From positions 22,921,848 to 22,985,847 of the forward strand of contig NC_062979.1 in NCBI RefSeq assembly GCF_023078275.1: a DNA stretch of 64,000 nt, given 5' to 3'. Under the pieces are notes generated by a model that saw nothing but the letters and a program-made list of their open reading frames with translations, searched no databases and was not told the origin of the DNA. Each line of letters opens with the position of its first letter. Within the stretch, counting starts at the first letter, position 1. Source of the stretch: Leguminivora glycinivorella (taxonomy: Eukaryota > Arthropoda > Insecta > Lepidoptera > Tortricidae). Positions 19,578 to 29,889 of this stretch are shown piece after piece. Made by a program: the position numbers and the translations under genes.

Positions 19578-21076
19578 TGTGACATTGCACATTTTTAGTA
19601 CAACGACGTTCTTAGGTTTGTCTCAAACATAAGTTTTTGCGCATGGCAAGGACTTTAATTGATCTAGCAACTGAATCGATATGGATGACAGTTCTGTAAT
19701 CCAATCAGAATCATCTGTCAACAAGGGTTGTTGCCAGTATACAAATATCCATGATTTTCATGATGTTAATTATTTTAGAATTTAAAATAAATATTTGATT
19801 TATAAATTAGGAAGTTGCTAGAATATGGTTAGAAGATCAGGTGTAATTTTACACACTAGATATTTCAGTCATTTGAAATTTATTACAGCAAATTGTGCTG
19901 AAGCTGTCGTTCGATTTGGTATCCCCAAGTCTCCCAAAGTTGTTTTGAGTTCTGAGATCATTTCCTCCTCACTTGCTGGCTGGCTCCGGTACAGGTCGTA
20001 GGCCTCCAGTGGCTGTTTCGCTGTATCATGGATTATCTCTGATGTGGAACAGGAATCCAAATTATGGAGCAGCAGGAGTCCTCTTCTGCAGGGCCTCAAG
20101 GCTCCTCAGAATTGTATTTTTCACCATGAACTGTGAGTAGAGTTCAGTTGAATAATATTGTGTTAACTTCTTTGTGTGATCTTTGCTTTGTCAAGTTTTG
20201 ACCATGTGTCTCTGTTTCCAGTCTCCTGATGGTTTATGTGGCGGGAAGGGTTTGTCAGAGCTGCGAATGATGAGGCTTCTCAAGTTCCAGCTGGTAAGCA
20301 ATCCAGAATATTAATTATTCATATGATAAGGTTAGGCCACATTTCCATTGTCTAATGAAGGTTTTTTTTCTATTTCAGCTGACTGGGATTTATCAGATTT
20401 AATTGATTTATCAATTTATCGATTTATCAGATTTAACATTTTACATTCTAGATTTTAAATTTATTTGTGGTTAAATTTGATTGTTTCACCCGAAGGGGGT
20501 TTCGGTGAAGAGGATGCTTGCCGTAGGCTGAAGCTTTGGTTGCGGTCGTGCTCTTTTGAATTACTGCGCCTGGGGCAACCGCTTTGGCTCACTGAAGGAT
20601 GGCTTGCATGTGCAGCGGTAACTTCTGGCTTGAAGGTTGGTGGCATTTCTCTTTCCTGGAAGCAAGTGTTAAATTTAGTTTCTATCATCTATGTTGGCAC
20701 TGATACTTAGGGACTAACCAGTTTTAGGCAATGCTTGTAAATCACTCAGAACCATATTTGCACGGCCCAGCTCTATCGTCTGGCAATGTTAATTTAGGAT
20801 AAGGTGCTAAGCTTAAGCTTTTATTGCTGATTTACAAGCTGTACTTTGCATTGTGTCCTTTCATCAAAATAAAATTGTGTGTCACAACTAACCGTTTTAT
20901 TCCATTTCCATTTAGAACCTGAATCCTTGAGGAGAATCACCAGTAGCACCTTGTTTCGTTTCTTTATTAAGTTTTTTTGGCAGAATGAGTCTGCATGTAT
21001 TAAGTTTTGATTTATTTTGATGATCGAGGCTTTCCCACCAGTTTTCCCGAGCCGGGTGTGGGAAGGCCCCGTTTCA
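19578..21076 (+). repeat. 3' LTR (1499 bp)
   Basis: It follows the 5' LTR base for base at a constant offset of 11591 until a T run, where it has seven T against eight (about 9383 versus 20973). After that the offset is 11590. I saw no substitution in the segments compared, and the predicted frames in both LTRs are identical. It is followed by GGCC. Confidence 0.92.
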
Positions 21077-21154
21077 GGCCCTTCCAAAAATCAGAGGGAT
21101 CTTGTAACAAATGGACTATTGTGTATTTTTCCATACCATTTTTTGTTTTTTAGT

Positions 21155-21370
21155 AGGGGAGACTGAGGTGAATTGTTACAGAGGAGAGTCGTGAAAACTT
21201 CGATTTTTGGGAACATAATTAACTATTAGCAAGCTGCCAACATCGCAGGTATTTTAGTTTATGTCTTGCGCTAGAAAACTCGCGCTATTGCGAACTTGCT
21301 GATAGTTAATGTTCCCAAAAGTCGACTTTGCCACAACTCGCCTCGGTCAAAACTCACCTCAGTCTCCCCT
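21155..21370. mobile_element. MITE with imperfect TIRs (AGGGGAGACTGAGGTGA)
   Basis: The terminal motif AGGGGAGACTGAGGTGA is mirrored as TCACCTCAGTCTCCCCT. Further inverted matches (TTTTGGGAACAT, TTAACTAT, AGCAAG) extend about 80 bp inward. Non-coding, 216 bp. Confidence 0.75.
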
Positions 21371-21679
21371 TTTGAGTCTCAGTACATGATGTATAGGTAC
21401 ATTACATGGCATGTTTAATAAATTAGTCCCTGTTTCCATCCTCATTTGGGTGCAATAAGCTTTCCCCCACAAAGGCCTTAATGACATTAGCGTGATGCTC
21501 TGTACCGTGACGTGGCAAATAGACGTATGTCCAATTATGGCGGTTAAGGTTATAGCTCACATTATAATGGACCTATCTATGATTTTACACATGTTGATTT
21601 TCGAAGTTGAACTTCTAATGCGACTTCTAACCGCTCAACACTGGCCAACTCGAATTTTGAAATACTCCTTCCTATTTTT

Positions 21680-21792
21680 ATTTCCACATTACGTTATGAA
21701 GTTTTACTTCACAACGTAATGAAGTTTCACTTCAGAACGTATTGAAGTTTCACTTCACAACTTAATGTGGGAATATCAACGTAATGTGGAAA
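21680..21792. repeat. Short palindromic tandem (GAAGTTTCACTTC units)
   Basis: Three to four units of about 23-25 bp, each ACGTAATGAAGTTTCACTTCA-like and itself near-palindromic. They are bounded by TTCCACATTACG on the left and CGTAATGTGGAA on the right, so the whole block is also an inverted repeat. Confidence 0.75.
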
Positions 21793-22166
21793 ATCTCTCT
21801 CTTTATCAAGTCCACGCGCTATTTTTTTTTCGTATTCCGTCGAGCTCGATTTGACCTTCCATATTTGTGAGTGTTTAGTAAAACGTCTCACTTTGTCGGT
21901 TACCATTAAGGCGAGATTTACTTGTATCTTTATATGATTAAACTGACAAAGCGGCTTAGTTATAGCAATCGTCAAAGTAGGATCTGTGGGATGATTTCGC
22001 GTGCACACTCACAGGCGAGCTGAATTATGGATTATGTCTTGAAAAAGTTGAAATTTAAACATCACATGTAAAGGAAGCTTAAAATTGGTGTTTTTAATGA
22101 TATACATAGAATTGAGCAGACTAGCTGCCTGATGGGAAGCAGTAAGTAACATCAGAGGAGCCAGTA

Positions 22167-22307
22167 CCCCCCTTATTCATAAACGTTCATTAAAGTTATC
22201 AAGGCGGTTAGTTCGTTTGTCCCTTTCTATCACACCAATACGTCGGAAAGGGACAAACGAACTTTATCGGTTTGATAACTTTAGTGCCCGTTTATGAATA
22301 AGAGGGT
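22167..22307. mobile_element. Palindromic MITE (CTTATTCATAAACG ends)
   Basis: CCCCTTATTCATAAACG at the left and CGTTTATGAATAAGAGGG at the right. Inner mirrored arms are AAAGTTATCAA and TTGATAACTTT, then AGTTCGTTTGTCCCTTTC and GAAAGGGACAAACGAACT. It is about 140 bp and non-coding. Confidence 0.8.
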
Positions 22308-22339
22308 TAGGCTTTGCCGACCTTTGAGAACCCTAAATA

Positions 22340-23594
22340 TTGGGTTGGCACAAAAGTAATGAGACACTTGGTTTACGTTTTATATTTTTTATTATTATTA
22401 CAATACAAAAAGCTTAGTCGATGATGTAATCACCATTAGTATCTATGACTTCTTGCCAACGATCCGGTAAAGTTTGGATGCCTTTCGCCCAGAACTCTGA
22501 TGGCTGTGCCTCGAAAAAGTTGTTCAACTCCACCTGTACATCATGGAAATCATTGAATTGTTTACCCCGCAAATGTCGTTTCAGGGCTCTAAACAAATGA
22601 AAGTCTGATGGTGCGAGGTCTGGAGAATAAGGTGGGTGGGGTATCGTCTTCCAGCCCAAGTTCTGCAGCTGTTGGCGAACGGTAGATGCGACATGAGGTC
22701 GAGCGTTATCATGTAGTAAAATTACAGTGGCTTGTCTTCGTCGTTTTTTCTTGATAGCAGAAGATAGTTCGGTGAGCTGTGTTGAATATTTGTTAGCTTT
22801 TACAGTTTCATTGTGTAATAGTTCATGAAACAGCATGCCTTGCGAGTCCCAGAAACAACAAAGCAAAACTTTTAAGCGGTTCTTTTGACTCAGCTTCGGT
22901 TGAGTTGGTGGCGTTTCTTCTCGAGGCAGCCAAAAAGCACGACGTGTATCGTTCTCATAATAAATCCATGATTCATCTCCCGTAACCAGATCAGTCAAAA
23001 ACTCTTTACGTCGGGGTCGCAGCAAAAGTGATTGACAGATGGCGACACGGACTGCACGACTGGCGTCGGTAAGGCTGTGCGGTACCCATCGAGCCAAAAC
23101 TTTTCGATACCCAAGCTCATGCAGATGGTATTCCACAGCTTGGTGACTGCAATTAAGTGCTTCCGCTAATTCACGAGTAGTAGCATCAGGATTCGACTGT
23201 AGTTCGCGGCGTAAATCGTCATCATTGAATGCAGGTGGTCGCCCTGAGTTTGACTGACTTTCAAGGCTCCTGTCTCCTGATTTAAAACGGTCAAACCATC
23301 TGGACACCGTGGCATGGCTTGTACTTCCAGCGCCCAATTCAGTGTTGATATTGTCAGCCGCAGCCCGCGCACTTGGCCTAACAAGTACTCGTATAAGTGT
23401 TCGAACTTGTCGCTCGTCCATTTTATTTCTATCTAACTAAACCAATCACGAGGGCGGCTTTATAATATATACCCTCACATAGGAAGTACCTAGAATGTTC
23501 TACAACATACTAGAATATTATCGAAAACAATTAACTTAAGAAAGGAAATGTATAGAGTTTTGTAGAGTGTGTCATTACTTTTGTGCCAACCCAA
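22340..23594 (-). mobile_element. Intact mariner transposon (1255 bp)
   Basis: Inverted repeats of about 28 bp begin TTGGGTTGGCACAAAAGTAA at 22340 and mirror at 23567-23594, with one or two mismatches. The TA dinucleotide flanks both ends (22338-22339 and 23595-23596), the expected Tc1/mariner target. The transposase frame on the minus strand occupies most of the element. Structure and length fit a complete, potentially autonomous copy. Confidence 0.97.
22414..23421 (-). CDS. Mariner transposase, full length
   Basis: This protein cuts and pastes the element by recognising its inverted repeats and joining at TA. It has 335 codons with an ATG start, typical for the family. An N-terminal paired-type helix-turn-helix region spans about residues 1-110 (HATVSRWFDRFKSG, then LAEALNCSHQAVEYHL). 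The WVPHSL motif at 112-117 corresponds to the family linker WVPHEL. The catalytic triad is complete: D149 in TGDESW, D238 in HDNARPH and D273 in YSPDLAPSD. There are 34 residues between the last two, i.e. DD34D. There is no frameshift or internal stop. Subfamily was not determined. The intact frame suggests a young insertion; activity is not shown. Confidence 0.97.
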   Translation of the reverse strand: MDERQVRTLIRVLVRPSARAAADNINTELGAGSTSHATVSRWFDRFKSGDRSLESQSNSGRPPAFNDDDLRRELQSNPDATTRELAEALNCSHQAVEYHLHELGYRKVLARWVPHSLTDASRAVRVAICQSLLLRPRRKEFLTDLVTGDESWIYYENDTRRAFWLPREETPPTQPKLSQKNRLKVLLCCFWDSQGMLFHELLHNETVKANKYSTQLTELSSAIKKKRRRQATVILLHDNARPHVASTVRQQLQNLGWKTIPHPPYSPDLAPSDFHLFRALKRHLRGKQFNDFHDVQVELNNFFEAQPSEFWAKGIQTLPDRWQEVIDTNGDYIID

Positions 23595-23734
23595 TACTAG
23601 CTTCTTGATCGACCTCATAGGGAAAGAGAAGGTAGTTTTTTCACAATTTGCGTGTACTAGGCAGAAACTGATTAATGATGAATGAGGCTCCATAATAATG
23701 CTGTTTTATGAGGCTCCTTTTTTTTTACAGACTA

Positions 23735-23985
23735 GCCAAAGGCAAAGACGTGGCCTACGATGGAGTGAGCTCGCCCAGAAGATGCCTGTTCACTCTTGAT
23801 CTGAAGGTTGCCGGGTTATATGATCTCGGAAATATAGCCGCCGGCAAGGAATTCCACTCCTTGGCAGTGCGCATAAGAAAAGAAGAATCAAAGCGCTTCG
23901 TGCGGATTCGTGGAATATCCACCAAGTAAGGATGGAGACCATAACCCGGTTTTAGATAGGATAAGTGTGCAACAACCATTTTGTT
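23735..23985 (-). pseudogene. LINE ORF2 C-terminal fragment with 3' end (family L1a)
   Basis: The minus-strand frame 23755-23979 encodes about 74 residues containing RTKRFDSSF, AKEWNSLPAAIFP and NPATFRSRVNRHL. This is the C-terminal pattern seen after the reverse-transcriptase domain of Jockey/CR1-type LINEs. The stop TAG is followed by the block shared with 314-420, 24467-24565 and 28050-28125. All upstream protein is missing, as expected of a 5'-truncated copy. Confidence 0.7.
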
Positions 23986-24339
23986 TGTCGTTTTCCGCCG
24001 AGCTCAAAGTGAGCTTGCATAGGACGCGATGACGCGCTGAATTATGGCTTTGCCTTGAAAAATCCAATGTTTTAGCTGTCTTTACGAATCTTGGAGTTAT
24101 GCCAGAATTTTTTGCGTATATTTAGTTATGTTTTATGGCCCAATTCGAACGTTCAAATACGTAAAACGTTAGCCCTAGACAACGAATAAATCAATACTAA
24201 GTATGTACCGTAGAGGGGACCGATTTTTGAATTTCTAACGCACGAATTCGCCGTTCGAAAGTCTGTTAAAATTGACGTAAAGTCATTTTTGAAAATGGAC
24301 TCACATATAAAAAAAAATAAAAAAGGTTAAATAAATTGA

Positions 24340-24465
24340 AATAGATAACATACATGAAAGAAAAAACGGCAAGGCCCACTGGTGGCCGAGCCGGGAATCG
24401 AACCCGGGTCTTCAGGTCCCAGGTCTTTTACGCGGCTAACGTCTTTACCACTATCCCTTTAAATC
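24340..24465 (-). mobile_element. SINE S2, minus-strand copy
   Basis: tRNA-like head with B box in GGTTCGATTCC (minus strand) and A box region near TGGTAAAGACG, followed by the GGCCTTGCCGTTTTTTC body and ATGTATGTTATCTATTTC tail. It is the uninterrupted reference for the split copy at 5941-6660. Confidence 0.75.
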
Positions 24466-24466
24466 A

Positions 24467-24565
24467 AGAGTGAACAGGCATCTTCTGGGCGAGCTCACTC
24501 CATCGTAGGCCATGTCTTTGCCTTCGGCTAGTCTGTGGCCAAGAGTAAGCCCATTTATAATATAA
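24467..24565 (+). repeat. LINE L1a 3' end
   Basis: Matches the 3' part of 23735-23985 in the opposite orientation, ending GTAAGCCCATTTATAATATAAAAAAA. It contains GAACAGGCATCTTC and GAGCTCACTCCATCG. It is sandwiched between two SINE S2 copies in opposite orientations. Confidence 0.65.
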
Positions 24566-24584
24566 AAAAAAACCACACGGCCGC

Positions 24585-24740
24585 GCGGGCGTATGGTCTA
24601 GTGGTAAAGACGGGTTTGATTCCCGGCTCGGCCACCAGTGGGCCTTGCCGTTTTTTCTTCCGTGTATGATATCTATTCCAATTTATAATTTGTATGTAGC
24701 AGTGTCACTACTTTTTCAATAAAATAATTTGATTTAGTTG
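24585..24740 (+). mobile_element. SINE S2, plus-strand copy with deletion in the tRNA-like head
   Basis: TGGTCTAGTGGTAAAGACG runs directly into GGTTTGATTCCCGGC, missing about 35 bases present in the other copies between the A and B boxes. The body and tail (GGCCTTGCCGTTTTTTC, then GTATGATATCTATT) are intact. Confidence 0.7.
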
Positions 24741-25013
24741 AGATTAAATAATTTAAAAAAGTCAAAAATGTCAACAGCTCACCATTTCATCTAAGTAAAC
24801 GCTCTTTTGTCAGTAATAAAATTATAATTAAGTACTTACTTAGACACTTTCTTACACGTTTAAGATATAAGCTTTGAAATATTTTCGTAATTAAAAAAGT
24901 TTTTGCCCTCAGCTTATTAATAATTAATTACATTGAAGTTCTTTTTAAAGATCTAAGGGAGAAAATGGTTAATCGTGCTGAAATTTTCTCGTTATGATAT
25001 TGTTTCTATTTTT

Positions 25014-25285
25014 AACCCCCGACGCAAAAACGACGGGGTGTTATAAGTTTGACGTGTCTGTCTATCTGTCTGTCTGTATATTTGTCTGTCTGTCTGTCTA
25101 TTTGTCTGTCTGTCTGTATGTGTCTGTGTGTGGCATCATAGCTCCCGAACGGATGAACAGCTTTAGATTTTTTTTTGTCTGAAAGCTGAGTTAGTCGGGA
25201 GTGTTCTTAGCCATGTCTCATGAAAATCGGTCCACTACGTCGCGGTTGGGGGTTGTTTTTTAATTTTAATTTTTTGGTTAGGTTA
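25014..25285 (+). repeat. Dispersed (GTCT)n-bearing repeat family C, copy 1
   Basis: It opens CCCCGACGCAAAAACGACGGGG (near-palindromic ends CCCCG...CGGGG), then TTATAAGTTTGACGTGTCTG and a (GTCT)n microsatellite. Next come GCATCATAGCTCCCGAACGG and AGTTAGTCGGGAGTGTTCTT, and it ends near TTTTTTGGTTAGGTTA. Other copies lie at 27340-27545, 29470-29660, 29890-30070 and 43293-43500. Non-coding. The frame 24994-25182 is a translation of the microsatellite. Confidence 0.75.
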
Positions 25286-25489
25286 TTATAATCTTAACGA
25301 AATTGTTGGATAAGTAAATATTCTTTAACACCTTTTTGAAGACATTCCGAATAATATTGAATATCGCTAAGATAAATAGAGAGACGTAGACAAGGTATTT
25401 TTCTTACAAGTTTATATATAGATAAGTTTGACTGAAAGTTATTTTTCAGTACAGATGGTGTTTTTTTACGCACTATGATGGTGTTCATT

Positions 25490-25880
25490 ATATGCCAGGT
25501 CGAAACTTCGGAGGCTCATCTGTACTGAAAAACGTCGTACGATACACGTGCGAAAAGGAATAACTCGTGTCGATTTAAAACACTCCCTTCGGTCGTGTTT
25601 TAATTTATCGCCACTCGTTTCGAACTTCCTTTTTTACGCACTTGTATCGTAATGTACTATTTCAGTGCAGCTGGAGTTTTTTTACGCAGTTTTTAGTGCG
25701 AGAAGTGGTTTATAAGTCAAGTCGAAACTTCGGCCATCTGTACTGAAAAACCTACTATGCACGTGCGACAAGGAAATTCGTAACTCGTGTCGATTTAAAA
25801 TACTCCCTTCAGTCGTGTTTTAATTAATCGCCACTCGTTTCGAACCTCCTTTTTTACGCACTTGTATCGTGCCTTACCTT
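25490..25880 (+). repeat. Tandem duplication of about 200-230 bp
   Basis: CGAAACTTCGG...CATCTGTACTGAAAAAC, CTCGTGTCGATTTAAAA, CGTGTTTTAATTxATCGCCACTCG and CTTTTTTACGCACTTGTATCG occur in the same order in 25500-25655 and 25727-25875, with about 10% divergence. Each half contains mirrored CGTGCG and CGCACG patches. Likely two copies of a MITE-like element. Confidence 0.7.
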
Positions 25881-27339
25881 AAATCACAAGTGAATAATGA
25901 CTAAGTATTATTTTCTCATTTCTACACATGCAACGAATGGAACCTAATTAACCTGCTTCCTCATACGTCTTCGTTTCATTTAAAATTTAATGTACGTGAT
26001 GCGAACAGAGATTACAAAAACCGAGCCCGTAGCCAAGAGCACAATTGTTGCTTCTTGGCGAACGACACGTTTCTGTATCTTTGCGAATCCACGTAAAAAC
26101 GTGAGTTGCTTCATTGAGTGTTTATTTGAAGTACAGCTGCAAATGAAAGGATCTATGCATATATCGGGAAAGTAACACTTATTTAGAGATAGATTACCTA
26201 TCACTTGAACTTGCATATTGAATATATGGAACATGACATAAAATCGTGACTCATGTTACTCTTGCCGCGGATTAACTCATCTGTTACCCCACAGAAATAT
26301 ATTTAGATAGAAATAAGTTAATCTATTTTTATAGTGGCCGCCGTGTCACATTTTGTACGCTGTTACTTGTAACCTGTGAAAGGATATATATCTCTGGCCC
26401 TTTGTTCATAATTTTTGTGTTGTTGCAATTATAACACGTAAACAAGGCATTTTTTTGTTTTTTCGTTTGATATGCACCTACCAAATCGCGGAAGCTGCAA
26501 GCTGTGAGTAAAGAAGGACGACCTAGTCATTTTGACTGTTCGCTTGGCACGCTAAGTAGACGCGATTGCTTGATCTATGCCTCTATGGCATATATATAAA
26601 ACCTGTGGTTAGTGTGGTACTACGATACGATACGGATGGTGAACGATATACTCTTGGCTACAGGCGGGCTTAATACGGCTGCAAGATTAATCAGAGGGAG
26701 CGAATAAATCAAGTCGCGCGACGATACGCGCGACATATTAGTCGCGGAGACATACGGGTGGAGAAACGCTGCGATTTTTTATCTAGTCATGCAGTTTTTT
26801 AACCCTCGACCAGGGGCGGCTCACTCCGCTATTCCATCGCCGCGCTACAAGTACATGCAGGCGGCCGCGAGTTCGCGGCCTAATCAGGGGTGGCTCGCAT
26901 TCCCACGGAACACACGTTCGCACTTTCTATTGTTACTATACGTCGCGAGTTTTTTTAAAGGTTCATATGCGATATCCGCGGGTGGAATGGCTAATAATGC
27001 TTATTTAAATAAACATCATGAATAAAATAGGACAATCTTATACAGATCTACTATCGATTATGTCATTTATATCCCACGGAAACGTTCAATAAGGCTTGTG
27101 ACGTTGGGACTTAAACCAAAATAATATAAATAATGTATATATACCTAGAAAGTACCCAAGACTTCAATATAATTGAGTAGGTATTAATTTTTTTTAATCC
27201 ATAGTCAACCCTATCGTCCGACGCAGCGCACGTGCGGCTCGTTTCTTTGTAATCATTTAGTAGGCATTTCAAAAGGCGGCATTCCGTGAACATCAAAGCA
27301 GTGGGCCTTCTGTACTTGTACTATTATGTATTCTGTGCC
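25881..27339. other. No recognisable gene
   Basis: AT-rich sequence with GC-rich patches at 26640-26760 and 26810-26890. A short motif AACATCAAAGCAGTGxGCCTTCTG at 27290-27313 recurs at 48030-48053, and CGGCTCACTCCGC at 26817 recurs at 47884, indicating another dispersed family. No coding region recognised. Confidence 0.4.
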
Positions 27340-27545
27340 TCGACGCAAAAACGACGGAGTGTTATAAGTTTGATGTCTCTGTCTGTCTGTTTATGTGAGT
27401 GTCTGTCTGATAGACATAGATTTAGTTTTTTTTGTTTGAAAGCTGAATTAGTCGGGAGTGTTTTAGCCATGTTTCATGAAAATTGGTTCACTATGTCGCG
27501 GTCAGAGTATTTTCAAAATTTTAGTTTTGTGGTTAGGTTAGTTTA
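27340..27545 (+). repeat. Repeat family C, copy 2
   Basis: Contains ACGCAAAAACGACGGxGTGTTATAAGTTTGA, a (GTCT)n run, AATTAGTCGGGAGTGTT and the terminal GTGGTTAGGTTAG. Shorter than copy 1, with a deletion around the GCATCGTAGCTCC segment. Confidence 0.7.
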
Positions 27546-27768
27546 AATAATTTGGATGTCACCTTGACCAAAATTACCATTCAGAGCCATTGACTAAAAC
27601 TCGTTTTGAAAATTAGTTGTCTAATCGGACTTCGGGCTCTCATGAGCCGTGGCGCATACCGGGATAACGCAAGGAGGAAGATGACTCGTTTTGAAAATTC
27701 AAGTAAGGGGACAATAAAAAAAATGTAGTTGTAGGCTGGTGATTTTAACTAAAAATAATCGATTATCA

Positions 27769-27845
27769 AGGCCTCCAAGTGTCCAATGCTGGATTCAAAC
27801 CAGCGTACTTTTTATTAGGAATGACCTGCTAGTCAGAGTAATTTA
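27769..27845 (-). mobile_element. tRNA-like SINE fragment (family S3)
   Basis: AAGGCCTCCAAGTGTCC followed by GCTGGATTCAAACCAGC, whose minus strand is a B-box-like GGTTTGAATCC in a perfect stem. The same opening occurs at 48889-48945. Confidence 0.5.
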
Positions 27846-28049
27846 CTAATCGATTCTTTTTAATATTTTACATTGGTACCTAAATAAAGTGCTATACAAT
27901 ATCCACTGGACGTATAAGGTACGCGTGTTCAGCGGATACTTATGGCACCCTAGTTGAATTGAATTGAATCGAATTGAATTAAATTGAATATGATTCACAG
28001 TCTTTTATATAAAATGCTGATTACTATTGTTATTGGGCTTGGCACCCAC

Positions 28050-28215
28050 TTCAAAGTTGTCGTAGGCCACGTCTTTGCCTTTGGCTAGTCTGTGGCCAAG
28101 AGTAAGCCCATTTATAATAAAAAATTGGCTGTGACAGACGGACAGACAGACAACGAGTGATCCTATAAGGGTTCCGTTTTTCCTCTTTGAAGTACGGAAC
28201 CCTAAAAACTGGTTA
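28050..28215 (+). repeat. LINE L1a 3' end followed by a short GGTTCCGT-type repeat
   Basis: 28050-28125 repeats the TAGGCCACGTCTTTGCCTTT...CCCATTTATAATAAAAA end. 28131-28208 carries GACAGACGGACAGACAGAC and a GGTTCCGTTTTTCC...GTACGGAACCCT inverted pair. The latter resembles a reduced relative of the Helitron-like element. Confidence 0.55.
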
Positions 28216-29465
28216 CGCAAATACTTATCCCTTTCTTTTTGAAGTCGGTTTCCTTTTTGTAAAAAGTTTTTATGCAAGTATAGTCTCTTCGACTGCTGAG
28301 TTTCGGTCCAAAATTTAATTCCGTATGTTTACATAAACATAAGAGTGTAGCCCAATAATGAATGTGCCGCGCTAAAAGGCCTCTTTCTCAGACCTTTCCC
28401 GAACCTTCAAACATACTAATGAGTGTGCACAACTAATTGGTATTTGTCGTTTTTCTTCGACGAATTATGAGGGCATTAGGTCTGTTTGGGAAAGATGTCT
28501 GAAGGGTTATAACTAGTGAGTGGATTTGGCATCTGTATAATAGTGCTACGTACCTAATAGAAAATAGTATTTAGTAAATTAGTACGCTACGCTAAGTAAT
28601 AGAAACTAGTAGGTACCTATTTAGTATTCAATTTAGCGGTTTCACTTTAGTATTTTTCGTTCTGTTTCGTTGTACGAAGTTAGTTAGCTTTTTTTTATCA
28701 ATTTCATGAAAATGTGAACTCGGTCGGAACTAAATTTTCGGTTTTTTAAGAGGGCTTTCGTGTTAAAAATAGTGAAATCGCAACCGAGCGCTCGATCATA
28801 CTGTGTGTGGTATCAAATTAAAGGGCTTTGCGAGTAGTTTATAAATATATATCACATTATAGGACTTTTTCTACTTGGTATAACAAAATATGAAAAAATG
28901 TCCAAAAGTGGTAATAATTGTACCGGTGAAGGCTCGTTTTCAAAAAATTGGCAAAAATCAATAATAGAAATTTATAATCACTAAGGCATAACAGCAATTT
29001 AAGTAAACGTTGCAGATTAATTTAGTACAAAACTTACTTCGATGTGATGTAGATTTTCAAAGAAATTGTCACTTAATTTTAGGTAATTTCTGAAAAAAAT
29101 TGAATTCTCCTTAGGCTAGTTTACTCTTTTTCAAAAACTTAAAATAAAAATCTAGTCTGAAATGATTGTGGTACAGGATATACGAATTATAAATTTACCC
29201 GTTTTAATATTCAAAATTGTCCAAATTTTACAAATAAGATCGACTGATTCAGCTCTATACGTGCGTTTTTCTAAACGTGCATTAGAGAAAAATTCATAAT
29301 TAATTTAGTGAGTTAGTTTTCAAAAATCCAGTCTTATAAAAATCAAGATAATAAGATGCTCTAACTGGAACTTGGATTAAATAAATCTATTGGATAACGG
29401 AAAGTGTAGTATTTCACCGACTAAAACTATCAATTTTACATTCTTTTGACGTTTTTTTTGAAAGC
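28216..29465. other. AT-rich stretch, nothing recognised
   Basis: No frame longer than 60 codons and no repeat seen elsewhere in the window. Confidence 0.45.
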
Positions 29466-29469
29466 AGCC

Positions 29470-29660
29470 TTAACTCCCGAGGCAAAAACGACGGGTTATA
29501 CGTTTAACGTGTCTGTCTGTCCGTGGCATCGTAGCTCCCAATCGGATGAACCGATTTAGACTTCGTTTTTTTTGTTGGAAAACTGGGTTAGTCGGGAGTG
29601 TTCTTGGCCATGTTTCATGTTTTTTTCAAAATTTTAATTTTGTGGTTAGGTTTAACGCTT
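29470..29660 (+). repeat. Repeat family C, copy 3
   Basis: CCGAGGCAAAAACGACGG, CGTGTCTGTCTG, GCATCGTAGCTCCCAATCGG and TAGTCGGGAGTGTTCTTGGCC are present. The microsatellite is shortened and the 3' end reads TTTTGTGGTTAGG. Confidence 0.7.
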
Positions 29661-29889
29661 CCCTAAAATAAAAATACTTTTGTTTGTTCCAGAGTACCTT
29701 GAGAAGCTCCTGTTGAATTCGGTAAGAAATATTAACTAGTTTTCCTGCCTTAACTACCATTTACCATACTGACTAAGCTTTTTGCTGTATTATTATAATA
29801 AATTTCACACAATGTTCACAAATTTTAAAATACATTCATCATCAATAGAAGCGTATGGAACGACGCAGCAAACGTATTTGACATCTTGA

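Larger units (their letters stand above)
7987..21076 (+). mobile_element. Non-autonomous LTR element carrying satellite arrays (LARD-like, 13.1 kb)
   Basis: The defining parts are all visible: two direct repeats of 1500 and 1499 bp beginning TGTGACATT and ending CCCGTTTCA, a GGCC duplication outside them, a PBS one base after the 5' LTR, and a purine tract three bases before the 3' LTR. The 10.1-kb interior has no frame resembling gag, protease, reverse transcriptase, RNase H, integrase or envelope. Instead it holds a foldback (11209-11967), about 46 units of a 102-bp hairpin satellite, and six units of a 120-bp repeat. Movement would have to rely on proteins from another LTR element. The PBS and 4-bp duplication point to a Gypsy-type helper, which is inference. 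Confidence 0.9.
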
